This document shows positions 35,573 to 48,200 of a stretch of DNA of 64,000 bases, in pieces; positions within the stretch are counted from its first letter, which is position 1, and every line of letters begins with the position of its first letter. The notes beneath the pieces were generated by a model. It made no database searches. It was not told where the DNA came from and saw only the letters and a program-made list of their open reading frames with translations. The position numbers and the translations under genes were made by a program. This DNA is from Phaenicophaeus curvirostris (Eukaryota; Chordata; Aves; Cuculiformes; Cuculidae), in NCBI RefSeq assembly GCF_032191515.1, contig NC_091398.1, positions 24,591,443-24,655,442 on the forward strand, in the 5' to 3' direction.

Positions 35573-38500
35573 ACAAACCTCTAGAAATGTAGGAACTTCC
35601 TAGACTGAAGTGCTGCTGTTTAATGGAATATATGTAGAAATTTATGTTTTAGTACTATGGGTGTAGTTTCAGAAAGAAAAAGAAACGTGGATGCACTCCT
35701 TAAAAAAATAGGGCTATTGTAAAGCCCAGCTATGCTTCTTGCTTTGCCTTAAACATCTTGTCTGAAGGCTGCCCCTTTGTGTGTTTTGTGGTGCAATCTA
35801 CGAATAGTGGAGGTGGTGCAGCAGCAGAGCTCCCCGAGGACAGAGCTTAGGATGTCACCTGAGAGCCTCGTCTGTGGCACCAGGCTCAGTGGAGGGGAGG
35901 TGCAGGAGTGAGCACTGCTCTCCGTCACCTGGCTGAGCTCAAGGTCTGGATTTGTTCCTGTGACTTTGGGAAATTGCACCCCCATGTCTCAGCTGAGCAC
36001 CTGAGTATTTTGGTCTGTTTATGCTTGCTGGAGCCAGAATAAATACTGCTTTTGATTTTCACCCTGGGAGTGACCTTGTTGGCCTGAAGATCACCGCACA
36101 GATAAACGACCCCCACTCCCAGTCAGGCCTGGATGCGAGCGTGTGTGTCCAGGGTGGGACAGCTATTTAATGAACATGAATTAAATACATCACTAACTAT
36201 AAATCTGCAGGCAGCTTGCAATTTCTTCATTACTTCTGTTCATTCTCTGTTTGTTTTTTTTTTTAAATTTCGTGATTTACATAGGTACATGAGGATAAAG
36301 ATGTACAAATCAAAAAGTGATAATAGTACTGTTTAGCTATTCTGTTTTAGTGTTTATATAGTATTACTTTTTCCTTTTCTTCTTTTTTTTTTTTTTGCTT
36401 TTGAAAATATAACTAGGGGTACTCATGCAATGTTGTAACATAAGATTCCATAAAAAGCAGGCTTACTCCTTGACAGCCTCAGCAAAGAAAGGAGAGTGGC
36501 CTCAAAATCAAAGCTAGAAGCAGGTTTGGCTTGGACACTACTGATGATCTCTACAGTGGGAGCTTATCATACACAAAAGTGATCTCTGAAGGCTTTATAG
36601 CTTAAGATCTACTCTGACGTTTTTGTCTAGAAGCTTATTAATGGTTGGTGCATGTGCAGAACACTGCAGATCTGAGTCATAAGGGATCCCTACTGTTATG
36701 TACCGTCTTCACCTTTCACTTCTCCCTCATATATTTTGCATCAAGCACATGAACCTCATCAGCAGTATGTGTGCAGTGATGAAAAGCTGATGGCAGCACT
36801 CCACAGTCTATCCCTGATTTGCCCATAGTGTCAAGTACAGAATGAAGTTTTATAAACTCATTTGTATGCACTGTCCACCCACAAACTTTATCTCAAGTTG
36901 TGTGAGTGTTGAGTCACAGGCAGGTAGTTCTTGTTCAAGTCCCAGCTTCATCTAAGCTGTGGGAAATAACAAAAGCTATTTCAGTTCCACTCTCAGAAAT
37001 AACAAGAGTAAGGTACAAATAATTTCTTTACAACAACAAAACTCTCAAATTAATAGAAAAATGCAAACAGCAAGTTCTAGTTAGAAGTGCCTGCTGATCT
37101 GTTCACCCATTAGGAGCTTTTATCCAGGTCAAGAAATTACCAGTGGACCATATCAGCCAGATCACTCTTGTCTGCATGTTTGCTGACCTTGTAAAAGTGT
37201 CCAGAGGCCTAGATGGTAAATATTGATTTTAGAGATCATGTGTTGGCGCTGCCCATAGATCATACTTACAGAGGTGCACACTAATTCTATCCTTTATTGC
37301 AGTTTCTAGTACTTTGCCTGGCGCTGATGTGAGGCTTGCCAGCCACTAGCATTGTCCATCCTATCCCCTCACCGACCCTCTGGAATATTTTTTGGAGACT
37401 GGTGTCACACTGCCAGCCTCCAGTCTCTGGTAAGCTTCAAGAGAAAGGTAGGTCCACTAGTAGATCTGCTATTTCTTATCCACATTCCCTTAAAAAGCTT
37501 GGGTGCCTAGGGATTTGTTGCTCTGCATATTTTGGATTACAACCTTTCCCAGTTAGCACACTTTCAGGCAGTGTCTCTGCCAACTCAATCAGAAAGAAAG
37601 GTTCAATTATGGGGATCATGCTTATTCCAGTGAAAACATGCAAATACATAGTTTAGCTTTTCTGGAAATGTTTTGGCCTCTTCTTTTACTCTCCAGTTGT
37701 CATTTGTTCTGTTGGACTCCAGTGTGCTTCTTGGTCTTCAAGCATCTAAAGAAAGATTTTATAATAGCTTGGATTCCTGTTCTAGCTGCTGCTCACACTT
37801 TTTTTATTTTTCTTTCGCTGTGCTTTCCGTTAATTGTTGGTTTCTGATCCTTTCTGTGTTTTTCATTTGAGATTACTTCAACTTCTTGTTTCTAATAGTC
37901 TGCCCTGTGGTGAGATTATCTGTGCCCACTTCCTTTTGCCTGTTCTCAAAACTTCAGTAGATGGTAGGCACTGATGTTGTGCTGTTCATCCTTCAGGAAG
38001 TTCAGCTACATCTGAAGGAATTTACTGTTTCCAGATGGTTCTTTCTGTTTCCTCTTCACGAGCTTTCTCATTTCTATGGCTCTGTCCCTTTTGAAACTGG
38101 GTGCAGCTGCTGTGCATGCTTGTCCTTTGTCAAGCCTGTGGGAATTTTGAATATAAACACAAGAACAGCAATCTTGAGCTGAATTTGTACAATCTTGCAC
38201 AAGCAAGATCTTGTGCATCAAAGAGGACCAAACGAAGAGCGGCATCACCCCTGTGGCTTCCCTGTCCAACCACTCTGCCAAGCAATATTGATGTAGTCTA
38301 ATGTAGTCTGTGTTATATTCCACCTGTGCAGCATCCAGACAACACAGGAGTTACCTGAAGTACAGTTTGGATTTTATTTCCCACTGTTCTTGCCCATCTG
38401 ATCTCTCTCAGCATATTTTATCTATCCTTCTGGTCAAGCAGGCAGTCCACAGTCTATGTACACTTACAGTTCGTGATTCTGTCCATGGAGATTCTATGTC

Positions 38501-41500
38501 CCCTGTGGTGTCCTTACTTTGTTCACTGACTTGATTATAAGATCTTGCTACTAAATCTCACTACCCCATCACCAGGAGAGGTGACTTATCTTTCTGTATA
38601 TTATATGTTCTGGTACTGCGATGCCCTACATGTGTCTGTCATGTATTGTCTTCATGTAAGAATAGGCTTTTAATGTCCTTCAATTTATTCATCGGATTTT
38701 TTTGCATGTGTGTAAACGTACATGTTGCAGGTTTTGTTTCCCTCACCTCTCATTTGAACGCCACTTTTGTTTGGTTTTACCATTCTTTATTTCTGCTCTT
38801 TGGCCTCTCTCCTGCACTCAAAAAGGCACAATTTCTAAGCCTTTGCTGATGACTTACTGAACTGTTTCCCACACCTGCTGCTCTTTAGTTTATAGCTTAA
38901 TCAATCACAGCCTTTAAATGCCAGCAGTTTATCTCCCAATGAAACTATCCTTTCCACACAGACTCCTTTTATCTCAGAAGTGCTCCCAAGTCCAGATCGA
39001 TCTCAAGTTTTGCTCTTTACACCATCCTCTCAGCTGAATGTTGAAGGCTTGCCTCTTTCTGGCCACACATAAGGCAGTAGTGGTATTTTGGAGAGTGCCA
39101 TCATAGAGGATCTTGCCTTCATCTACCCTCCCACAAGCTGAATTTTGCCTCTAGAACATCATGTGAGACTCAAAAACACAGGCTCTTCCCCAGCAGTGTT
39201 CTGTTTTGCGTGTTTAAAGAAGAAAAAAATAGCTTTTTCATTTAAATTTAAAAGCTCTTCCACTTGAACTAATATTTGTTTGCTTAAAAATGTTTTCCAA
39301 ATTACAACTGATGTTCTTTTAAACCATTCCTCCAAACTAAGTTTTTTTGCAACAAATGTGGTACAAAATATTATCTGAGTTGCCAGCTTCCACAATCATA
39401 ATTTGAGTAATAATCCTGCACTGGCACAGTAACAATGGAAAACAGCTTTTGAGGAGATTGAGCATATTAACACTGCCAGTAGAACTACAACACTGGGGCA
39501 CAATTTCCATTAAAATTGCACAGTACAGATGTCAGAGACCTTTTTTAAAGTGCTAGGAAGGAATAAAATTTACCACTTACTCTATGATTTTAAGTGATTC
39601 TCTGAATGTTAAAGTACTGCTTGTATTATTTTGTTGTTCCAGGAACATGCAGAGACCCCAGCAGGAATCAAAGCCAAACCAACACAGAAAAAGACATACC
39701 CTGCTATCAAAAGACAAAGATGCAGGGTGGATTTGTCCACACTCCATTCTTCGTCTCATTTGTCAAACCTGTTGTTTGTATTTCAGTAGGCCTTGTCTAC
39801 TCTGAGTTCGAATACTCAGCAGAACAGAGCCGGAGGCAGAAGTTGGCATCGTCACATTTGAGTGAAAAAGGAGGGTGATATTACAATAAAGGGTTTTAAT
39901 TGCTTTTATTTCTGGATATTACCCACCATGTTTCTGTGGAGTGAGAGAAACCAAGCAGTATCTAAAATGCTATAATAACATCCAGCCTATTTATTATAAC
40001 TGATGACACTTCCTAAGAGAGTCACATGTAAGGATTCCTAACAATAACAAACCCTTCAAAAGCAATGGAAAATCTCAAAACTTTGGAATTTGTGCCAAAG
40101 ATTCATACAGAGATTGTTATGGAGATGTAAAAATTGCATAAAGGTTCAGCTGAGAGAGTGTCTGTTTTTATCTTGAGTTTTACTGTGCAATATGAGAGTT
40201 TCACAATGTGCTAAAAGGTGAGGCTGCTGCCACTGAAACAGGAAATCTAAAGCAACACCAGAGATAAGTAATTTTCCTTTGTGTTCCCTTCTTCCTAAAA
40301 TCTAAATAATCTTTAATGTTTAAAAATAATCAAGTCCTCAACATGCAGTTAAAAAAGCAAGTCAGCAAACAGAGTAAGTATCCATGAAGAAGACACCATC
40401 CAGGTAGAGTTAATGAAAAGAAGTCGAAGTTATTGCTTAAAGATCTCTCTGGATGTGATCTCTCCCTATCCAAATCAGTTGTTGGTTGTGGATGCTTGTC
40501 ACCTCCCTTTTGAATTTCAGTGATTATTTTTTTCATGGCCACATCTGGGATTAACCCACCAAACCAAACTTGTGTATTTTTCAAAAAAGAATCATTTGGC
40601 TTTTAGCCATGCTTATGGTAAAAGTTGTAATTGTCTGGTTTTCTATTCTATTAAACTATTTTTAAACATGTTCAGGGCTTATATTTCCAGTGGTTAGCAG
40701 ACATGTTACTCAAACCTGATCCATGTTGTAATATTAAACTTGGCAGCAGAGTGTAGGTAGGTCTGAAACATTTGTTTGCTGGTCTCTTTTCTTAGAGAAA
40801 GTCCTCTGCCTTAGAAAATAACTCTGGTCCTGCAACTCTCAAAAGCCTTCATTTATCTGGTGGGGTTTGTTTCCGTAAGGGCCTGGGTATTGCAAGCACT
40901 GATGTTGCAAGGTGGAAAAAGTAATAAACAAGAGTTTCAAAGTCACTTCTGCAGGGAAGCAGACAAGAGCTGAAGTTACCATCTGCTGAGCCCCTTCCCA
41001 TCTGTGGGAGATGCTGGAAGTAGGAAATCCTTATTAAGCATTCCCTTTATGCTAACTGGCATGTGGATGTGATCAATCTAGCCAGAAAAACTGGATTGTG
41101 ACATGCTGATTGTAAAAGAGGGAGGGAGGTTGCTCATGCGAAGTATTTCATGTGGTGAGCAGAAGAGAGGTGGGGCAGAGATATATGGATAGACAGGTGT
41201 TGACACTTCTGCAGTTTGTGCTATTGTTATAAACACAACATATGGGCATAAAAGCAAAGAAAGTATCTTTTGATGAGCAAGAAAGACTCTTACTAGGAAT
41301 ACAAGGCTCTTAGTCATGATGTTGGCACCTCCAAAGGCTCTTCTGACTGGAAAGACAAAGTAATCTGCTTGGAAGCAAGAGAAAAGGCTGCTGTGCATTG
41401 CTGTCAGCTCTGAGGCTAGGTCCCTCCTGGATCTGAAAGTTTTATGTTTGGTTATCTGTGTAGGCATGGCTGAAGTTTGCTCTGCTATTACTGCTGCTTT

Positions 41501-44380
41501 GCCATGAGCAGTAGGTATTTATGGGGATGTGATAATGTCTGTGATTTGCAATACAGAAATTGTTCACCAATCATGCTATGAGTAATGCTGGGGCATAGCT
41601 TTCATTAAATGCAGAGGCCTCGTTGATAAAGCTGGGATAAATCCTTTAAGAAGTAGGCTTTGTTTGATAAGTTTGATAAGCTTTGGTACAAACCCACTTT
41701 ATCAGATAACACAAAGCTGTGGAAGATTTTCATAAATTATCCTGTGACGTGCACTGATTTTGATTTTCCCTGCTCTGCTCTTTCCATAATACTCATTTCT
41801 TTGATTGTTTTTGTTTGTTTGTGAAGATACTGCTCCCTTTACAACCATCTACCATGAGGAAATGTTTTTAATCTTCCTTTTTTAAAAATCTGGCATTATT
41901 TAAACATGAATGACCAAAGGAGGAAAAGAGTCTTCCACAGGAGAGATTGCTCAGGGCAGAGGGTGAGCAAATTCAGCAGAGGAAAGGTTGTCCGAGATAC
42001 TGCCTTTGAACGCTTGCTCCATTAGGAAGAAATGTGTAAGAAATTGTCAGACTTGTAATGGATATGGGGGCTGAATTTTCTGGGAGGTTGTGTAGATTTC
42101 TGGTTAGTTCTTGGAATACAACTGTCTTTTGGGAGCATCCCTCTGCAAGGAACATCTGGCTTTGCATTTGGATGCCACCTGATCTTTTCCAGTGCCCAGA
42201 TCCTTCCAATTCCTGTAGCACCGGTCTGTGCGTCAACATGTCCTACACAGCTCAGTGTTGTTAGGGAGGGTTTTGCCCTGCACAGGCTGCCAGGTAGACC
42301 AGGTAGACTGATAGTCTTTGCCTTAGTGGGAGGAGCACATGGCATGGGAATGCTCAATTTGGTTAGCTACAGAAACACTGTGCTATCCGAATGAAAGGTT
42401 AACAACCACAACTCGTATATTAGCTTTTAATAGGTCATTTCCACAGACCACAAAACTTTGCACTGCAACTTATTTTATCTTAGTAGAAGACAAAAAAACT
42501 CTCCAACCAACCAAAAAAAAAAAAGCCCCAAAATAACTATGTGTATTCAGGCTTTTTTTAAAAATGCTTTTGATACAAAGCAGTAAAACTACTGTTTACA
42601 TGTGATTTCTCAATAGCTTACTATTTCTTTAAACTTCTGTCATCAAAACACTGACTTCTCGTTTTGTGCACAAAGCACTTTAACCAGAGAGTTGTGCAGG
42701 TGTGAGCCTATACACTCTTATCTGTCTGCTACTCGGCTGGGGGCAGAGAGAAGGGGTGTATTTTGGTGGGCTCACCAGGGCTGTACATCATGTGTCTCCT
42801 CATACATTAATGTATGACAGAGTTCAAGAGCAGGGCACACACATGCACGCAAAACTGAAACTAAGTGGCACCAGCACAAACAGCGATCTTTCCTATCCTT
42901 GGACGTTCTTAAGTTTTGAGTCGGGGTCAGAGTCTGCTTCTGTTATCTAGCACAGTATTTTACAAGATAAACAAAAAAAGGACCTCATATTGCAAGTGCA
43001 TGTTGGAGAGCACATTATTTATGTTAAGATGCCTTAAGAGAACCTCCCCGCTATTCATAGTTGCTGATATATATTTGGTAAATAGGATGCTGTTGATTTC
43101 AGAGTTACTGGTTGATGTTCAGTAAATATGCACTGCACTCTTGTTAGTTCCAAAGTTAAACTCTTTATACTTTCCATACCAAAACTGGGACAGAGAGTTA
43201 TGACATTAAAAATAGCACCTATTCAGAAAGGGTCGTGGGGATGCAGGGCTCACATCTAATACTTCTTGTTATGATGTTTTATTTAAAAAGAGACACACCA
43301 ACCTACCACATATTTAATTTTAGTTTAAATAGCTTGCTTTTGTATCGGGCTCATCAGTGGGGAATTTCTCCCTCCCACTCTTTGCATGGAGACTTTAAAG
43401 CTTTGCTCGTCCAGAAAACGAACTGTTTTCTGTAGCACAGCTTTGATTTTGCTGCAGCTATGGATCCCTCTCTGCCTGAACCTGATTTCTGATTTTTCAA
43501 ATAGCTCCTGCCTTGGCAGCCAGGTCTTGCTCTGTGGTTTGCAGCAGAAGAGAACATTTGCTCACTTACAGATGCCTGGTTTTGTTCAGTTTTCTGCTCA
43601 ATTCACAGCCCGGCACACCCTCAACTTGTGCGTTCCCTGAGTGTGATGGGCATTTGAAATGCATAAAACAGATTGCACATTGCACTTCTCATATTTATGA
43701 CTATCTAGGATTTCTTTCCCTGAACGGCTGCTCCTCTGAGTTTAATCAAGATAGATTTTCCTAGCCAACAATTTTTGTGACTTTGCAAGCACTTTCTTGC
43801 ACAGCTGGGGTTTGAGCTACACAACTTTTCCAGGTCTGCGCCGAATCACCCAATGTGCAGCTATAAACAGACATGATTTAATTTTACATACTTCCCATCA
43901 GTTTCCCTTCTTTCTCTTTTCCTCACTCAGGCCAAACAGTTCTCTGTGTCTTTGTGTTTTTATTTTTGGAGTCTGTGACTTCCTGCAGCCAGCACCATCA
44001 CTTTCTCAGCAACAGCTATTTCACATCCTCCCTCTTCCCTGGCGGGAACAGATCAGACAATTGCAATTTCAGCTGCTAACTACCAGAAAACTCTTAGCAG
44101 GTCTGGCACGGCTGCCGGGGCCACTTCTGCCCCTCCGCAGCTTCCCAAAGCTCCGGGCAGCCCCTGGTGGGCCTGTGACGGGTCGGGAGGCTTTGCGGGC
44201 CGTGGCTCTCCTGGCAAACGCTGCTGCAGCTCCCTGGGCACCAGCCAGAGCGGGAGAGGGCACAGGGTGACACTGGCCAGCACATTGCTTCACCCAGTTC
44301 TCGGTATTTTACTTCAGTGCCTCCTTTTATTTGTTATTTTGGGTTTATATTTTCTTCGCTTCTTGACCTTTCTTCACTTA
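35573..44380. other. Intergenic DNA upstream of LY75
   Basis: About 8.8 kb with no gene recognised. It contains a possible very old LINE remnant near 37.1-37.5 kb (separate entry) and T-rich runs around 36.25 and 36.38 kb. Promoter-distal enhancers may be present but cannot be seen by eye. Confidence 0.45.
37100..37520 (-). mobile_element. Possible ancient CR1/L3-like LINE remnant
   Basis: The minus strand near 37430-37280 reads RLEAGSVTPVSKKYS and then LTSAPGKVLETAIKDRIS. These resemble the VTPIFKKG and SLTSVPGKVME blocks of CR1-clade reverse transcriptases, with stops between them. The limits are guesses. Confidence 0.4.
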
Positions 44381-44611
44381 GAATCACAGAATCACCAGGT
44401 TGGAAAGGACCCACTGGATCATCGAGTCCAACCATTCCTATCAAACACTAACCCATGTCCCTCAGCACCTCATCCACCAATCTTAAACCCCTCCAGGGAA
44501 GGTGACTCAACCCCCTCCCTGGGCAGCCTCTGCCAGTGCCCAATGACCCTTTCCGTGAAATATTTTTTCCTGATGTCAAGCCTGAACCTCCCCTGGCGGA
44601 GCTTGAGGCCA
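44381..44611 (-). mobile_element. CR1 LINE 3' fragment in the LY75 upstream region
   Basis: GAATCACAGAATCACCAGGT at the low end through CCCCTGGCGGAGCTTGAGGC. 5' truncated. It ends about 510 bp before the LY75 start codon. Confidence 0.92.
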
Positions 44612-45112
44612 CCTTTACCACTTCTACTTCTCCTTTCTTTCCCAACTGAACTTCTAAAACCTTTCTTTTAGTTTTAACTTTATCAGGTGGTAATTGACCA
44701 GGCCTGCTTTGCTATTTTTTCTCCATCTTCCTGGAGCCGTCTTAATTATTTTTTTTTCCCCTCCTTCCTTTCCCCCCCACCCCTCCACCCTCTTTACCTT
44801 CACTTTTACTTTCTCTTTTCCTCTCCTTTTCCCCCCGTCTATTTCCCACGTTATCCTCACCTTTACTCTCACCGTTTCACACCGCGCTCCCCTTTCCCTC
44901 CCTCGCGCCCCCCAGTCCCGCTCCCTCCCGCCCGGGCCCCCTCCCCGCCGCGGCGGCGCCGCCCCGTCCCTCTCGGCCCCCGCGGGGCCGCTCTTCTCCG
45001 GGCAACAAGTGACGCTGCCCGGGGCCGGGCCGATCCCGCCCTCCCGCTGGCGCTCCGGGGGCAGCCGGTGGCGGGCGCGACGCGCCGGTAGCGCCGGCTC
45101 CGCGCAGCCCGG

Positions 45113-45122
45113 GGGAGGATGG
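45113..45122 (+). promoter_or_regulatory. LY75: Kozak context of the LY75 start codon
   Basis: GGGAGGATGG: A at -3 and G at +4, a strong context. It supports the ATG at 45119. Confidence 0.75.
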
Positions 45123-45203
45123 CGCGGGCGGCGGGGCTCTGCCTGGCCGCTTGCGGGCTCGCCTGGCTCCTCGCCGGCTGCGCGGCCCCGAGGAGCCTCT
45201 CCG
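45119..45203 (+). CDS. LY75: LY75 exon 1: signal peptide
   Basis: ATG at 45119, donor GTAAGC. Encodes MARAAGLCLAACGLAWLLAG and CAAPRSLS: a hydrophobic leader with small residues for cleavage near GCA. Phase 1 out. A 14-G run lies 33 bp into the intron. Confidence 0.9.
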
Positions 45204-48200
45204 GTAAGCGAGGGGCTCGCCTTGCGCGGAGAAGTCGGGGGGGGGGGGGGAGTGGAGGGAAAGGTGCGGAGCGAGGGGCGCGGGGGGCGCTGCGGCGAGC
45301 TGGGTGGCGAAGTCCGACTGCGTGGAAACAGCGTGGGAAACTTGCAAGGAAAAGTGAAAAGGGGAAAAAAAAAAACTTAAAAAAGAGAAACCGACAAAAC
45401 GCGGAGCTTGTTCCCTCCCGGCCCGTGCGCTCCGGCTCCCGCGGGGCCGTGGGAAGGAGGGAGGGAGCCTGGCGAGCGCTCGGCTTCTCCCTCGAGAGGA
45501 GAAAGAACCGGGGCTCCGCCGGGTCTCGTCAGGGCGTCTGCTCGGAGAGAGGGGAAGGATCCCATCCCAAACCTTTCGGGAAGCAGGTGGGAAAGTTTAA
45601 CGCTGAGCGGATTCTTGCAATTGGGAGCTGCTGGCTTGGGGAGAGCTGCGGAGAAGCAAGTTCAGCTGTTCGCTGAGTAGTTGTACATAACGTGTTTTAT
45701 TCGACCTCACCTGTAATGCTGCATCCTTAACCCGGGAAAGACGTAGACTTGTGGGAACAAGCCTAGAGAGGGGTCACGAATCATAGAATCACAGAATAAC
45801 CAGGTTGGAAGAGACCCACCGGATCATCGAGTCCAACCATTCCTATCAAACACTAAACCATGTCCCTCAGCACCTCGTCCACCCGTGCCTTAAACACCTC
45901 CAGGGAAGGTGAATCAACCACCTCCCTGGGCAGCCTGTTCCATTGCCCAATGACCCTTTCTGTGAACAATTTTTTCCTAATGTCCAGCCTAAATCTCCCC
46001 TGGCGGAGCTTGAGGCTCAGAGGGTGAGCACGAAGATGCTCAGAGGGCTGGAGCACCTCCCGTACAAGGCTGAGAGGATCGGGGTTGTTCAGAAGGCTCT
46101 GGACAGACCTTATAGCAGCCTTGCAGTACTGCAGGGGGGCAGAGGGAAGCTGCTTGGCGGCTCTCTATTAGGGAGTGCAGGGATCAGATGAAGGGTGATG
46201 GTTTTAAGCTGAAAGACAGGAGATTTAGATTAGATTTTAAGAAGAAATGTTTTCTTGTGAGGGTGGCAAGGCACTGGCCCGAGTTGCCCAGGGAAGTTGT
46301 GGGTGCTGCCCCATCCCTGGAGGTGTTCAAGGCCAGGTTGGATGAGGCTTTGAGCAACCCGAGCAGGTTGTTCCTGCCCATGGCAGGGGGTTGGAACAAG
46401 GTAATCTCTAAGGGCCCTTCCAACCCAAGCTGTTTTATGAGTCTATGGTTCTGTGATATTTTTATATCCTGTGGCAGTAGCAGGCTCGGGTTTGTAGCCA
46501 AAGTTGTCAGGAGTAACTTCACGGCAAGAATGTTGAACTGGAGCATTGGGCACCTGCATAAATAAGTGGCTGTGCAGAGAGGTTTGGTGAGACAGTATCA
46601 GCGGTTTTCTGGGGAAATGCTAAAAAGTAGCTTTCTTCTTGATGTCAGAATGAGGGCTGTGTGGGCAGGAGTGAAAGAAGAATGAGGAAAGGGAAGATTG
46701 GAGGAGAGGCAGATAACGTGTTACAAGAAATTGAAAAGAAGAATAAAGTCTGGAGGGGAGAATAAAAAGCAAAAAGCAGATGTAATGCTGAAAAAGCACA
46801 GCGTAAAAGATACTGCAAAGCAAGTTTTGTTGTTAAAATATCTTTCTGAGTTAACAGAGAGGATGAGAGTGATGCTCGGTTAAAATGTGCTGTTCAGAAA
46901 AAGTAATTCCATTAGGTGGCTGACTTAGAGATTCTTCTTTACAGTTTGACCAGCTCAGTACTATTTAGATATTATTTGGTACTTACACAGTGGAAAAATC
47001 ACGTGTAGACTGGGGAGTAGTGGTAAAATTCACTGCATAACATCACTGAATATTTTCCTTGCTGTTCAGCCAAACCTATTATTAAGCCATATTAAAAAAA
47101 ACACAGTAGGAATGTGATTGACAGTGTGTTACTATTAAATACAAAACACTACCCAGCAGATTCCTTATTTAAACAGCAGAGTAATAGCCTTGTGGGTCTG
47201 GGACAGCCAAGGTCCATTTCACCCTCATTAATGAAAGTTTTGTACTGTGGGGCCATCTTTATTGTGACATAAGAAATAGTTCTAGGGTATTTTTTTTCTT
47301 GATTAGCTTAAACCTACTGCCGCTTGTCATAGAGGTGTTCTTGTACTGGCAGAGGTGTCAGCTTGTGTCTGTAGGGTGAGCTGTATCTTTTTAAATTGTG
47401 TGCTATGCTTTGTCAACCTTTTTTTACCTTTTTAATGACAAGCTACGTCAGAACTGCAAATAAAACAAGGGTTCCTCTATCTATTTGAAAATTATATTCC
47501 TAAGTTTTGTGTGGTGTCTTTGGTGGGCTATTAATTCTGAAGCTCTCTCCCAAAAGGAGTCCCTTTGGTTCACATATCAGCTTGTCGTGTTGTGTATTAC
47601 ATATGATACATGCTTAAAAAAAGTGCTTACTAAGTGAAGATTATTAATAATTCTGTTTTATGTTACCTGTTGTGTCTTACTTCATTTGTAGATAGATGTG
47701 AAGACAAGTTTTGTTCCCCAGTGAGCTAGCAAATTAATCATTATGTGTTAAAATTAAAGGAAGAATTCTCATTGATAGGATTGGACTTGGGAAATAGTCT
47801 CATGTTATCTCCCTTTATTTTATAATGATTTTGAAAGAGATCTTTCTCCCCTCCCTCAGAAGTGAACAATGCTCACTAAAGAACAGCAAAATGTGCTTAA
47901 AGTGGCTTATATGGAAGAGCGTAATGTACGATCAGCAGCTGCTGTACTTTTCCAGTAGCTTGTCCCAGAATGCAGTTACACTTTTAAAAATGAACTTATG
48001 TGAAAGTGATGCTGAATCATATCCATATGTAGGTATTTGTTTGTTCTTACACAGGCAATGATGCTTTTACTATTCGCCATGACACGCAGAACAAGTGCAT
48101 ACAAGTTAAAAACTCATGGATAGTGATAGATGACTGTAATGAGACAAGTGGAGCTTTATGGAAATGGGTATCCCAGAATCGCCTCTTTCATTTGGCATCC

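Larger units (their letters stand above)
44870..45700 (+). promoter_or_regulatory. LY75: CpG-rich promoter region of LY75
   Basis: An abrupt shift to GC-rich, CpG-rich DNA (for example CCGCCGCGGCGGCGCC near 44945) around the first exon, unlike the AT-rich flanks. The transcription start cannot be fixed; no clear TATA box was seen near the start codon. Typical of a CpG-island promoter. Confidence 0.75.
45204..48054 (+). other. LY75 intron 1
   Basis: 2.85 kb; GC-rich start, AT-rich later. Contains two CR1 fragments in opposite orientation at 45779-46456. No other feature is recognised. Confidence 0.7.

Noticed and set aside
39606..39878. 90-codon open frame in the intergenic spacer
   Set aside because: No recognisable domain, low-complexity surroundings and no start or splice evidence.
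44694..45380. 228-codon Pro/Arg-rich open frame over the LY75 promoter, and its antisense partner at 44877-45347
   Set aside because: Long open frames are expected by chance in GC-rich CpG islands. There is no family resemblance, and it overlaps LY75 exon 1 in another frame.
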